Source of the DNA: Oleispira sp051275515
GTDB lineage: Bacteria > Pseudomonadota > Gammaproteobacteria > Pseudomonadales > Oceanobacteraceae
NCBI GenBank assembly: GCA_051275515.1
Contig: JBNMOT010000001.1
Location: forward strand, 33,160 to 97,159
Direction: 5' to 3'
DNA length: 64,000 nt
Part shown: positions 34,721-43,808 of the stretch, piece after piece
Numbering within the stretch: the first letter of the stretch is position 1
Layout of the letters: each line of letters begins with the position of its first letter
Program-made: the position numbers and the translations under genes
Notes under the pieces: model-generated
What the model was told of the DNA's origin: nothing
The model's database searches: none
Seen by the model: only the letters and a program-made list of their open reading frames with translations

Positions 34721-35743
34721 ATGGAGAATTTAGGCCAGCGCACTATCATCATTAGGCGTATTAAAAAGAATCGCCATGAAGATCACGGCGGCGCTTGGAA
34801 AGTAGCGATGGCGGACTTTGCGCTTGCCATGATGGCCTTGTTTATTGTGCTCTGGTTGACGAATTCCTCTAATGAAGCAGAGCGTGAAGCCATTGAAGGA
34901 TACTTTCAAGATCCACAAGGGTATGAAGAGGGTCAACGCATGCCGAGTGCTTATGTGATTGATTTTGGGGGCACCCCCAACACCGCAGATAATGACGCGA
35001 TTTCTGAAGCAGTAGATCCAGAAAAAATATTGCAGGCTGAAGAAATTGAAAGCTTAGCGGAAGCAATAGAGCGGAAGCGCTTAGAGCAATTAAAAGCAGA
35101 AATCGAAGCGAAGATTGCCGCGAGCTCAACGTTGAGTCCGTTTAAAAATCAGATGACGATTGATATCACAACCGAAGGGTTGCGGATTCAAATTGTCGAC
35201 CAAACAAAGCGTCCAATGTTTAATGCAGGGAGTGCGATACTCAAATATTACAGTGAAGATATTCTGTACGAATTAGCCCCCATGTTGACGACGGTAGACA
35301 ATAAATTATCCATTACTGGGCATACTGATACCGATGCGTATTATGAAAATAATCCAGAGGATGATGTGAACTGGGAGTTATCTGCTCGTCGGGCAAACTC
35401 AGCGCGAAGGGCTTTAATGGAAGCCGGTATAGAGAAATCGCAAATTGCTCAGATTTTAGGGATGGGAGATACGGCTCCTCTTGATATTAATAACCCAGAA
35501 AGTGACATTAACCGCCGCATTGCTATTGTGCTGTTAAATAGAAAGGCCCAAAAAGGCATTGAGTCGCGCTCGGGTGGCAGTAAGCCAGATATTATTAATA
35601 AAAGTGGATCTGAGAACACTAAAGACGCAAGGAAACCGGTCGTTAATACGTCGGGCTCTCTTATTGAAACGTTGAAGGAGGATCGCGAGCGTTTAGACAA
35701 CAGCTACGATACGCCACCGAACGAAGAAGAACGTTTTTGGTAG
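34721..35743 (+). CDS. motB: Flagellar stator protein MotB
   Basis: The 340-residue protein has a short cytoplasmic N-terminus, one membrane helix with the ion-binding Asp32 (AMADFALAMMALFIVLWL), a plug/linker rich in Glu and Lys, and an OmpA-like peptidoglycan-binding domain (about 150-275: SITGHTDTDAYY, NWELSARRANSARRALMEAG, NRRIAIVLL). The polar C-terminal tail of about 65 residues is typical. It completes the stator operon with motA. Confidence 0.96.
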   Translation: MENLGQRTIIIRRIKKNRHEDHGGAWKVAMADFALAMMALFIVLWLTNSSNEAEREAIEGYFQDPQGYEEGQRMPSAYVIDFGGTPNTADNDAISEAVDPEKILQAEEIESLAEAIERKRLEQLKAEIEAKIAASSTLSPFKNQMTIDITTEGLRIQIVDQTKRPMFNAGSAILKYYSEDILYELAPMLTTVDNKLSITGHTDTDAYYENNPEDDVNWELSARRANSARRALMEAGIEKSQIAQILGMGDTAPLDINNPESDINRRIAIVLLNRKAQKGIESRSGGSKPDIINKSGSENTKDARKPVVNTSGSLIETLKEDRERLDNSYDTPPNEEERFW

Positions 35744-35787
35744 TGTGCATCTCATCGCTGTTTTCTCATAACCTAAAAACATAACCT

Positions 35788-35815
35788 AAAAAGGGCTTTT
35801 AATTTAGAAGCCCTT
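35788..35815 (-). terminator. Rho-independent terminator overlapping the rsgA stop
   Basis: On the minus strand AAGGGCTT / AAGCCCTT forms the stem and TTTTT follows. The last rsgA codons (35804-35815) form part of the stem. It could only weakly end motB on the plus strand. Confidence 0.82.
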
Positions 35816-36850
35816 ATCAAATTCACCTAGCGTCGACAAAATACGTTTATAACTATTAAAGCGTAATTGACTGATTTTTCCGGTTTCTAAGCTTTCACGA
35901 ATGGCACACTTAGGTTCTAGCTCATGCTGGCAATCGCGGAATTTACAGTGACCAATCATATCGCGCAGTTCTTTAAAGCCATACAGCACATCATCGGGTT
36001 CCATGTGCCACAAACCAAACTCCCGTATTCCTGGGGAATCGATTAAGTCACCCCCAGCAGGGAAGTGATATAGGCGGGCCGTAGTGGTGGTATGGCGGCC
36101 TTTCTTGCTGGCGACTGACAGAGGGCCTACTTTTAATTCTTGCTTAGGGAGCAGGACTTGAATCAGGCTTGATTTCCCCACCCCTGATTGGCCAACGAAG
36201 ACACTGATACGCCCATTGAGCTTTTTCTTAAGATCTTCTAAACCATCTTCTTGGGTGATCGACAAGGTCATTGTCTGATAACCCAGCGTCTCATAATCTG
36301 CCATCATATTGCGCATATAGGGGCCAGAGACATCATCGAGTAGATCGGTCTTATTCAATAGAATGATCGGTTCTATGTTGCAGTTCTCGGCGGCCACTAA
36401 ATAGCGGTCAATCAGGTTTGGATGTACCACCGGTTCGCACGCCACAACCAATACGATAAAGTCGATATTGGCCGCGACGGGCTTAATCTCGTTATATGGG
36501 TTAGGACGTGACAGTTCGCTATCGCGCGGTAAAATGGCAACCACTACCCCCAGTTCACTTTTCTCCATGCGATAAACAACGCGATCACCGGTTACGAGGG
36601 AACCGAGGTTCGCCCGCATATGGCAGCGACGGGTATCATCAAAGATACCCTTGTCGATGCTATCGAGGGATTCGACTTCTACTTGCGTGCCAAAGTGCGC
36701 GATGATTATGCCCTGTAATTCGGGGCCTAATTCATTGCCAGTTAGCTGTTCAGTAATGTCTGATTCTTTACGAGTCGCACGGTCGGTGCGTTCTTGTTGA
36801 ATCTTTTCGATACGCCATTTTTGACGTTTATTTAATTTTCTTTTAGCCAT
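35804..36850 (-). CDS. rsgA: Ribosome small subunit-dependent GTPase A
   Basis: RsgA helps mature the 30S subunit. The protein is 348 residues from the chosen ATG (MAKRKLNKRQ); an upstream in-frame start adds 12 unlikely residues. The GTPase is circularly permuted: NKTD (G4) precedes the P-loop GQSGVGKSSL (G1) and DSPGIREFGL (G3). An OB-fold lies N-terminal, and a zinc-binding C-terminus has CKFRDCQHELEPKC. It is divergent from orn, as in many gammaproteobacteria. Confidence 0.97.
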   Translation of the reverse strand: MAKRKLNKRQKWRIEKIQQERTDRATRKESDITEQLTGNELGPELQGIIIAHFGTQVEVESLDSIDKGIFDDTRRCHMRANLGSLVTGDRVVYRMEKSELGVVVAILPRDSELSRPNPYNEIKPVAANIDFIVLVVACEPVVHPNLIDRYLVAAENCNIEPIILLNKTDLLDDVSGPYMRNMMADYETLGYQTMTLSITQEDGLEDLKKKLNGRISVFVGQSGVGKSSLIQVLLPKQELKVGPLSVASKKGRHTTTTARLYHFPAGGDLIDSPGIREFGLWHMEPDDVLYGFKELRDMIGHCKFRDCQHELEPKCAIRESLETGKISQLRFNSYKRILSTLGEFDKGF

Positions 36851-36925
36851 AGTCGCTATTGTCGTTGTTGGCCGCAGCGGACGCAAGTTGCTAAACTACA
36901 TCCATTGATTAAGAGTGATGAAAAA

Positions 36926-37468
36926 ATGAGTAGAATAGATACCTTGGTCTGGATGGACCTAGAGATGACCGGACTGGATCCTGACGATAATGTGATCATT
37001 GAAATAGCTACTATTATCACTGATGACGAACTGAATATTGTGGCTGAAGGCCCCGTCATTGCTGTGCATCAGCCCAGTTTTGAACTGGATAAGATGGACG
37101 ATTGGAACGTGAAAACTCATAACGGTTCGGGTTTGGTTGAACGGGTAAAAACTAGCAAGATCAGTATGGAAGACGCTGAAAAACAGACGATAGAATTTAT
37201 TGAGCAACATGTAAAAAAAGGTCACTCACCGCTGTGTGGTAACAGTATTCACCAAGACCGCCGCTTTTTAGTGAAGCAAATGCCGCTTTTGGAAGAATTT
37301 GTGCATTATCGCAACATTGATGTCAGCACCTTAAAAGAGTTGGCGAAGCGCTGGAAACCTTCGATTTTATCCGGCTTTAAAAAGAGTGGTTCGCACAAGG
37401 CCTTAGATGATATTTTAGAATCGATTGCGGAAATGAAGTATTACCGCGAGCACTTTTTAGCGGATTAG
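36926..37468 (+). CDS. orn: Oligoribonuclease
   Basis: Orn degrades 2-5 nt RNAs, including pGpG made from c-di-GMP, and is often essential. The 180-residue DEDDh exonuclease shows WMDLEMTGLDP (first Asp and Glu), GNSIHQDRRFL, and HKALDDILESI (final His and Asp). The ATG used gives the usual MSRIDTLVWMD start; a TTG 21 bp upstream is unlikely. Confidence 0.97.
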   Translation: MSRIDTLVWMDLEMTGLDPDDNVIIEIATIITDDELNIVAEGPVIAVHQPSFELDKMDDWNVKTHNGSGLVERVKTSKISMEDAEKQTIEFIEQHVKKGHSPLCGNSIHQDRRFLVKQMPLLEEFVHYRNIDVSTLKELAKRWKPSILSGFKKSGSHKALDDILESIAEMKYYREHFLAD

Positions 37469-37510
37469 TATTCAATAATAGGGCTGTTAATGAAAGCAGC
37501 CCATAGTGAC

Positions 37511-37736
37511 CTAGGGTTCGAACATCTGATCCAGCAGCTCAATGGCATCATGACTGTGAATGAACAGCTTGTTATCCTCAGGCAGTAAAAAGCCTTCTTT
37601 CTCTGCATTATTCACATATAACAAACCACAGGGTTTGTTATGTCATTCTTCCGCCCACGACCAATACGCTATCTACGATTAACTTCATTAAACCCGTATT
37701 TGATCCTGCCTAAGCGCAGGTGATATTGGGCAGGGC
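37511..37736 (-). pseudogene. Decayed LOG-family (cytokinin phosphoribohydrolase-like) gene
   Basis: Pieces of a Rossmann-fold LOG protein are readable on the minus strand in the right order: GSNTG (N-terminal motif, about 37700), then LMKLIVDSVLVVGGRMT (about 37645-37690), then in another frame HNKPCGLLYVN, and finally EKEGFLLPEDNKLFIHSHDAIELLDQMFEP up to a stop at 37511-37513. The intact family is about 180-200 residues, so most of the middle is missing through several deletions. A TAG interrupts the first piece and a frameshift separates the second from the third. It cannot make a working enzyme. Confidence 0.75.
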
Positions 37737-37753
37737 TACCTCATTTTATGCGC

Positions 37754-38031
37754 CTAAATTTCAACAATGCTCGGCTCAGTGCCTTTAGACATGGCTTGCA
37801 GCTCTTTATCGATAAAATACAGACCGCGGCCATCTTCGCCAATGATTTCGATTTTATCCAAAATGCTTTTGAATATTTTCTCTTCCTCGTCGGCATGAAC
37901 TTTCAAAAATGCCGCAGCCCCTCAAACCCCTTAAAGTCACACCAGGCACTCATCTGTCAATACAGGTTGGAAGAATAAAATTCTAAATTAATTTGGGCGT
38001 TTAATTGTGAAACCATTTTTTTGCTAAACAT
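37754..38031 (-). pseudogene. Decayed bacterial ferritin gene (ftnA-like)
   Basis: The minus strand reads MFSKKMVSQLNAQINLEFYS then SNLY-stop-QMSAWCDFKGFEG, then, after a 1-base deletion, AAAFLKVHADEEEKIF, KSILDKIEII and GEDGRGLYFIDKEL. These match the start and end of FtnA-type ferritin (about 165 residues) with the middle deleted: the join fuses the first HADEE with the later HEEEK motif. There are three lesions: a TGA where family members have Gln, a missing G after FEG, and a deletion of roughly 75 codons. The ferroxidase core is lost. Confidence 0.85.
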
Positions 38032-38055
38032 ATCTATTCCTACTGACTTCAATTT

Positions 38056-39390
38056 TCAATCGAGTTTTGAACCTAGATCTTTAATAAAAATCTTTGAATT
38101 TCTTTGAAAGTTATACAGTGACTGCCGTGCTTGGGGCAGGGCTGAAATGTCAGCTTCACTGAATCCTCTTTCTATAAACCAATGGGCCGTGCGCGTGGTT
38201 AACACAAAAATTTTGTGGGTGCCTTCTGCTTTAGCGTGTGCGTTAATCGCATTTAATAAACGATCGCCGCGTTGGCCAGAGCGGTATTCACTGCTAACGG
38301 CGACGCACGCAAGTTCGGCCAATTTAGATGAATGAGGATACAAGGCTGCGCAAGCGATGATCATGCCGTCGCGCTCAATCACTTTAAAACGATTGATTTC
38401 GGTTTCTAATAATTCACGCGAGCGGCGAACCAGAACGCCTTCTTCTTCTAGGGGCGTTAACAGTTCTAAAATGCCACCTACATCGTCAATGTTAGCTTGG
38501 CGCAACAGTTCATAATCGTCGGCAGTAATCAGCGTGCCTGCGCCTTCATGAGTGAACAGTTCTTGCAGTAAGGCGCCGTCGATTTTGTAACTCAATAAGT
38601 GCGCCCGATTGATACCCGCGTTAACGGCCGTTAAGGCGGCCTGTGCGTGCATTTTATGTTCGCCAGATAAATCGCTTAGCCGCTGAGAAAGTGCAACGGT
38701 TGTTATCTGAGAAATAATAGCAGAATCATTCGTGTCGGGTTTATTGGCGAAGGAAGGCAAACCTTCGTCTTCCCCCATTAAGATTAACTTTTCAGCCGCT
38801 AACGCAATGGCCGTTTGTGTTGCCACATCTTCTGCCGTTAGGTTAAACATTTCACCGCTAGGGGAGTAACCGCAGCTGGATAATAAAACAATGTTACCTT
38901 GATCGAGCTGCTGGCTAAGCGCTTCTTTATCGATACGACGGACTTCACCGGTGTGCTGAAAATCAACACCGTCAATCACACCTTTGGGTTTTGCGGTAAC
39001 AAAGTTACCACTGACCACGCGAATGCGAGCCCCGTGCATGGGTGTATTTGGTAAGCCCACAGAAAGCCTGGCTTCAATATCGGATTTTACAATACCAATC
39101 GCCGCGCGCACCGCATTCAGGGCCGCTTGATCAGTAATGCGTAAATCACCGTGAAACTGGCTTTTAATATTAAGGACATTGAGCGCTTGGTCGATTTGTG
39201 GACGCGCACCATGAACGATCACTAAGCGCACACCCAGACTATTGAGCAAAGCAATGTCTTGCACTATGTGAGCAAAGTTATCATCGGCAATAGCATCACC
39301 CTCTAACATCAGTACAAAGGTTTTTCCTCTGTGCGCATTGATGTAGGGTGATGAGTGTCTAAACCATTTAACGTACTGGCTATTATCCAT
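38056..39390 (-). CDS. argA: Amino-acid N-acetyltransferase (N-acetylglutamate synthase)
   Basis: ArgA acetylates glutamate, the first step of arginine synthesis. The 444-residue length matches the classical ArgA (E. coli 443). An amino-acid-kinase-like domain (about 1-290, VIVHGARPQID, LSSCGYSPSGEMFNLTAEDVA) binds arginine for feedback inhibition. A GNAT domain follows (about 300-444, CAALYPHSSKLAELACVAVSSEYRSGQRGDRLL, with the acetyl-CoA loop). It is followed across the decayed genes by orn, and argE lies upstream. Confidence 0.96.
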   Translation of the reverse strand: MDNSQYVKWFRHSSPYINAHRGKTFVLMLEGDAIADDNFAHIVQDIALLNSLGVRLVIVHGARPQIDQALNVLNIKSQFHGDLRITDQAALNAVRAAIGIVKSDIEARLSVGLPNTPMHGARIRVVSGNFVTAKPKGVIDGVDFQHTGEVRRIDKEALSQQLDQGNIVLLSSCGYSPSGEMFNLTAEDVATQTAIALAAEKLILMGEDEGLPSFANKPDTNDSAIISQITTVALSQRLSDLSGEHKMHAQAALTAVNAGINRAHLLSYKIDGALLQELFTHEGAGTLITADDYELLRQANIDDVGGILELLTPLEEEGVLVRRSRELLETEINRFKVIERDGMIIACAALYPHSSKLAELACVAVSSEYRSGQRGDRLLNAINAHAKAEGTHKIFVLTTRTAHWFIERGFSEADISALPQARQSLYNFQRNSKIFIKDLGSKLD

Positions 39391-39505
39391 TTTAATCTAT
39401 CAAATATATTAAGGTGTATTCAGGTTAAGCAACATAGCACAAACCTACTTTGTCATTAAGTTGAGATTCATAAAAGCACACAAATAAGCGACTATTAAGT
39501 CATTA

Positions 39506-40687
39506 TTAGCGGCTTTTTAGGCAATACTCATTAATAAACTGCGATAACAATTCTACCGTCGGTTGCATTTGGTCTAATGAAATAAATTCATCCAGCTGGT
39601 GGGCCTGATCGATTGACCCTGGCCCTAGCACCAGTGTTTCCATACCCAGCTGCTGCATAAAAGGTGCTTCGGTCGCAAAGGCCACTGCATGGGCTTGATG
39701 ATTAGTTAACTTTTCGGCCAGCTTAACGAGGTCAGCATTTTTATCGGTGGCAAAGGAGGGTACTCCGGGGAATAAAGACTCTAATTCAAACTGCACATGA
39801 TGGCGGCTGGCAATGGGCTTAATTCGTGCTTCCATCTCAGCGCGTAACTGCTCGTTGCTCATGCCGGGTAACGCACGTAAATCAAAGGCCAATTCACAAC
39901 TGCCACAAATACGATTCGGATTATCACCGCCATGAAGACAGCCAAAATTCAACGTAGGCACTTCGATTTCAAAATCTTGATTATGATGTTCAGCCGCTAG
40001 CTGCAGGCGATACGCTTTCAGTTCAGTCATTACATCGTGCATCGCATCAAGCGCATTAATACCCAAGCTTGGATCGGATGAATGGCCTGCATTTCCCGTC
40101 AGGCGAAGGGTCTCCATCATAATGCCTTTGTGCATACGAATCGGTTTAAGCCCGGTAGGTTCACCGATAATGGCATAGCGACCTTTTGGCCTCCCTTGAT
40201 CAACCAAGGCACGTGCACCGCTCATTGAACTTTCTTCGTCAGCGGTTGCGAGAATAATAAGCGGTTGCTGCAAATCAAGCTGCTGAGGGTTGCCCAGTTG
40301 ATTCAAAATGTTTTCAATTGCTTCAATCGCCAGCGCAAAGAAACCTTTCATATCGCAGGTGCCTAAACCATAGAGCTTGCCATCACGTTCGGTCAGTTTA
40401 AAAGGATCACTGCTCCAGCGTTCAGGGTTGCACGGCACCGTATCGGTATGGCCACTGAGTATTAGTCCACCTGGACCGCTGCCTAAGGTCGCAATCAGGT
40501 TGTATTTATCGGCTTCGCCCAGTCGTTCTTTTGGCACGGGCATTATTTCGCAGTCAAAACCTAGGGCTGTTAGCCATTCGGCCAGCAAATCAATCACGGC
40601 CTTATTACTGCTATCGTATTCAGGTAATGCTGAGCTAATGCTGGGCGCGGCAATAAGCTGTTGAAAGCGCGAAATAAGTAGTGACAT
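39506..40687 (-). CDS. argE: Acetylornithine deacetylase
   Basis: ArgE hydrolyses N-acetylornithine to ornithine in the linear arginine pathway. The 393-residue M20 metallopeptidase has ILSGHTDTVP, LGTCDMKGFFA (bridging Asp) and LATADEESSMSG (catalytic Glu), and the closing VLGPGSIDQAHQLDEFIS. argA lies 115 bp downstream on the same strand, so both may be co-regulated. Confidence 0.94.
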   Translation of the reverse strand: MSLLISRFQQLIAAPSISSALPEYDSSNKAVIDLLAEWLTALGFDCEIMPVPKERLGEADKYNLIATLGSGPGGLILSGHTDTVPCNPERWSSDPFKLTERDGKLYGLGTCDMKGFFALAIEAIENILNQLGNPQQLDLQQPLIILATADEESSMSGARALVDQGRPKGRYAIIGEPTGLKPIRMHKGIMMETLRLTGNAGHSSDPSLGINALDAMHDVMTELKAYRLQLAAEHHNQDFEIEVPTLNFGCLHGGDNPNRICGSCELAFDLRALPGMSNEQLRAEMEARIKPIASRHHVQFELESLFPGVPSFATDKNADLVKLAEKLTNHQAHAVAFATEAPFMQQLGMETLVLGPGSIDQAHQLDEFISLDQMQPTVELLSQFINEYCLKSR

Positions 40688-40821
40688 GGTAAAACTCCCT
40701 CTTCAATAACATTAGCTTAAGCATAACGCATTCTGCCAATTGGGTAGTAAAAGCACTGACAAATAGCGCTTATCCACATGGCTTTATGGTAACTGGCTCT
40801 AATCCGTCTTATTATTCAACT

Positions 40822-41925
40822 ATGAATCATGAAATCGAATTAAAGTTACGTTTAAATACCCGCGAGCTGCCTTTATTAGAAAAGGCCTTAGCCAGTCCAA
40901 AATTTATTAGCGAGCCAACACTGAAGTTGCTTAATCGCTATTTTGATACCCCTCAAATGGGGTTAAGCCAAGGTGGGGCAGCGTTACGCATTCGCCAGCA
41001 AGGAACGGTTGATTTTAAACGCGCTGACTCTGAAGGTATCAATACGACTAACATACTCTCAGATGAACGTATTATTCAAACGCTAAAAACGCGGGGTACC
41101 AGTTCGGCCGGCTTACATCAGCGTATGGAGTGGGATTGGCCGTTAACCAAGGTTGAATTAGACCTGGGTTTGATTCAAAACGGTGATGCCAATAATCACT
41201 TATCGCCAACGTTATCGTTAGCGGCGATCACCCCGTTATTTACCACTGACTTTCAACGTAAAGTGTGGATGTATCAACAGGGTGACACTCTTATTGAGCT
41301 AGTATTAGATCAAGGTGAAGTATCAACGGACGAGCATCGCATCGATTTATTAGAACTCGAATTAGAATTGAAGCAAGGTCAGCCAGCAGTATTATTCCAA
41401 GTGGCGCAACAGATTGCCGATCAGTGCCCCGTATTAATGAGTGATATTAGTAAAGCCGAGCGGGGCTATGGACTGCTCGCTTTATCATCACGGTATACCG
41501 GTATTAAAAAAGATTGGGCAGGTAAAATGCCTAACTTTGACGAAGAGGACGATGTGATTGGTTGTTTTAAGGCTTTTTTTGCTTTTCAATTGTCCAGTGT
41601 TCAACGCAGTTTAGAATATGGTATTTGGGATGGTCAGGACGACAGACAAGCTCAAACCATTTCTCAGATAACATTACTGCGCAATTTACTTTCTTTATTT
41701 ACTCATATTGATTGTCTACCGGATGCTCGATTATTACAGCGTCAATTAGATCAAGCCAGCCAAACCCCTCTTAAACTATCACGCCTATGGGGACAGCTGA
41801 GTTTAGCCTGTGGGGATTGGTTATTTAGTTTATCGAATGACTGTGCGAAATTCAAAATGACCGCAGAAGAAAAGATATTGATGAATGTACATGTAGAGCA
41901 GTTAGTAAAAGGGATGCGCTCATGA
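40822..41925 (+). CDS. CYTH domain protein
   Basis: The CYTH (triphosphate tunnel metalloenzyme) domain occupies about residues 1-200. Its hallmark ExExK is present as MNHEIELKLRL, and further charged strands include ALRIRQQGTVDFKR and LLELELELKQG. The last about 150 residues are helical and could be a short, degenerate CHAD-like part. Members hydrolyse inorganic triphosphate or act on nucleotides. The start MNHEIELK is chosen over an ATG 36 bp upstream by family pattern. It overlaps the GspE-like gene by 4 bp (ATGA). Confidence 0.85.
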   Translation: MNHEIELKLRLNTRELPLLEKALASPKFISEPTLKLLNRYFDTPQMGLSQGGAALRIRQQGTVDFKRADSEGINTTNILSDERIIQTLKTRGTSSAGLHQRMEWDWPLTKVELDLGLIQNGDANNHLSPTLSLAAITPLFTTDFQRKVWMYQQGDTLIELVLDQGEVSTDEHRIDLLELELELKQGQPAVLFQVAQQIADQCPVLMSDISKAERGYGLLALSSRYTGIKKDWAGKMPNFDEEDDVIGCFKAFFAFQLSSVQRSLEYGIWDGQDDRQAQTISQITLLRNLLSLFTHIDCLPDARLLQRQLDQASQTPLKLSRLWGQLSLACGDWLFSLSNDCAKFKMTAEEKILMNVHVEQLVKGMRS

Positions 41926-43679
41926 ATTCGGTTATAGATCGACCTGTTGTACTTAACGTCTTGCTGGACGACTTGAAAAAAGCAGGCATGTTAGATGATG
42001 AAAATTATCAGCTGGGACAGTTTGCTCGCCACAGTCAATCCGAATTAAAAATGCATCCGTTTGCATTTATCGGCAAGCAAAAGCTCACCAATAAAAAAAC
42101 CGGTGGTAACCTGAGTGAAGAAATTATTTGTGAGTGGGCCGCTGCAGAAGCAAGATTAAATTATTCTCGTATCGATCCGCTTGAAATTGATGTGGCTGCG
42201 ATTACCTCAATCATGTCCTACGCCTTTTCAGAACGCCATAAAATTTTGGCATTAAAAATCAATAAAACAGAATTAGTGGTTGCGTGCAGCGAACCTAATA
42301 TCACCTCTTGGGTGCAAGATTTAGAGCATGTGTCGCGCTTAAAAATTGTGCGCATTATTGTTATGCCCAGCGAAATAGAACGCCATCGCGTTGAATTTTA
42401 TCAGTTAGCTAACTCGATTAATCGAGCCTCTTCGCAGCATGGTGGCATGAGTGGTATTCAAAACTTAGAGTCCATGCTGGAGCTTGGCAAAGCCAGCGCC
42501 CCAGACGCGAATGACGAGCACATTGTTAATGTAGTTGATTGGTTATTACAGTATGCATTTGAGCAACGTGCCAGCGATATTCATATTGAACCTAGGCGCG
42601 AGCTCGGCAAAGTACGTTTTCGTATCGACGGCGTTTTACACCTAGTCTACGAGCTACCCGCACAAGTTACGCAAGCGGTTGTTGCTCGTATAAAAACATT
42701 AGGGCGTATGAATATCGCTGAAAAACGAAAGCCACAAGACTCACGCTTAAAAACCAAAACACCCGCGGGAGAAGAGATTGAATTACGTTTATCAACCTTG
42801 CCCACTGCGTTTGGTGAAAAGTTGGTTATGCGTGTTTTTGACCCTAGTGTTTTGGTGAGGAATTTTGCGGAACTCGGTTTCAGCAAAGAAGATTATCGCC
42901 GCTGGAAAGAAATGACGTCGCAAAATAACGGCATCATCTTTGTTACTGGCCCAACCGGGTCGGGTAAAACCACCACCCTTTATTCAACCTTGAAAGAATT
43001 GGCAACGGTTGAAGTGAACGTGTCAACCATTGAAGACCCGATTGAAATGATCGAGCCCGCGTTTAACCAAATGCAGGTTAACCACAGCATTAATCTCGAT
43101 TTTGCCACTGGCGTGCGTGCATTATTACGACAAGACCCTGACATTATTATGGTGGGTGAAATCCGTGATTTAGAAACGGCTGAAATGGCGGTTCAATCTG
43201 CATTAACCGGGCACTTAGTCTTATCAACACTGCACACCAACGACGCCCCTACGGCGATTACACGATTATTAGAGCTTGGCTTGCCTCCGTATTTGATTCG
43301 ATCGACTATGCTCGGTGTCATGGCGCAACGTTTAGTCAGGATTCTTTGCCCACATTGCAAAGAAGAGCGTGCAATAGATGATATTACTTGGAAAGATCTT
43401 GTTGCCCCTTGGACAGTGACCAAACCCGCTAAAATATACCATCCAAAAGGATGCCTTGAATGCCGAGATACCGGCTTTATTGGCCGTATGGGAATTTATG
43501 AAGTATTACCGATGAGTCATGAGATCAGTAAACTGATTGATAGTGACTCAGATCATCTCAAAATCCGTCAGCAAGCCATGAAAGAGGGCATGCACAGCCT
43601 CAAGTTGAGTGGTGCACAAAAAGTTGCGTTGGGCTTAACGACGATAGAGGAAGTCATGCGAGTGGCGCCAATGTCTTAA
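41922..43679 (+). CDS. GspE/PilB-type secretion ATPase, orphan
   Basis: The 585-residue protein has an N-terminal MshEN/GspE-N-like region and a C-terminal hexameric ATPase: DIHIEPRRELGKVRFRIDG, Walker A GPTGSGKTTT (about residue 345), the Asp box IEDPIEM, Walker B PDIIMVGEIRD, the His box TGHLVLSTLHTNDAP, and a four-Cys zinc motif (CPHCKEE ... CLECRDTG). The family powers type II secretion or type IV pili. No other gsp/pil gene is nearby, so its partner machine lies elsewhere. Pseudomonads also have such an ATPase near argA/argE. Confidence 0.9.
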   Translation: MNSVIDRPVVLNVLLDDLKKAGMLDDENYQLGQFARHSQSELKMHPFAFIGKQKLTNKKTGGNLSEEIICEWAAAEARLNYSRIDPLEIDVAAITSIMSYAFSERHKILALKINKTELVVACSEPNITSWVQDLEHVSRLKIVRIIVMPSEIERHRVEFYQLANSINRASSQHGGMSGIQNLESMLELGKASAPDANDEHIVNVVDWLLQYAFEQRASDIHIEPRRELGKVRFRIDGVLHLVYELPAQVTQAVVARIKTLGRMNIAEKRKPQDSRLKTKTPAGEEIELRLSTLPTAFGEKLVMRVFDPSVLVRNFAELGFSKEDYRRWKEMTSQNNGIIFVTGPTGSGKTTTLYSTLKELATVEVNVSTIEDPIEMIEPAFNQMQVNHSINLDFATGVRALLRQDPDIIMVGEIRDLETAEMAVQSALTGHLVLSTLHTNDAPTAITRLLELGLPPYLIRSTMLGVMAQRLVRILCPHCKEERAIDDITWKDLVAPWTVTKPAKIYHPKGCLECRDTGFIGRMGIYEVLPMSHEISKLIDSDSDHLKIRQQAMKEGMHSLKLSGAQKVALGLTTIEEVMRVAPMS

Positions 43680-43808
43680 TTAAGGCGCTAAAATAAGCAT
43701 TAGCCATTAAAAATACGACTCGGGCATAGTTACTCACTCAAATAACGGCTAAGCTATGGCAATAGTCTTACTGACATGTCAGTAAAATAAATTGTACAGA
43801 ACCTAACC

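Noticed and set aside
37505..37530. GGTTCGAAC resembling a tRNA T-loop
   Set aside because: No acceptor, anticodon or D-arm can be folded around it; it lies at the end of the LOG remnant.
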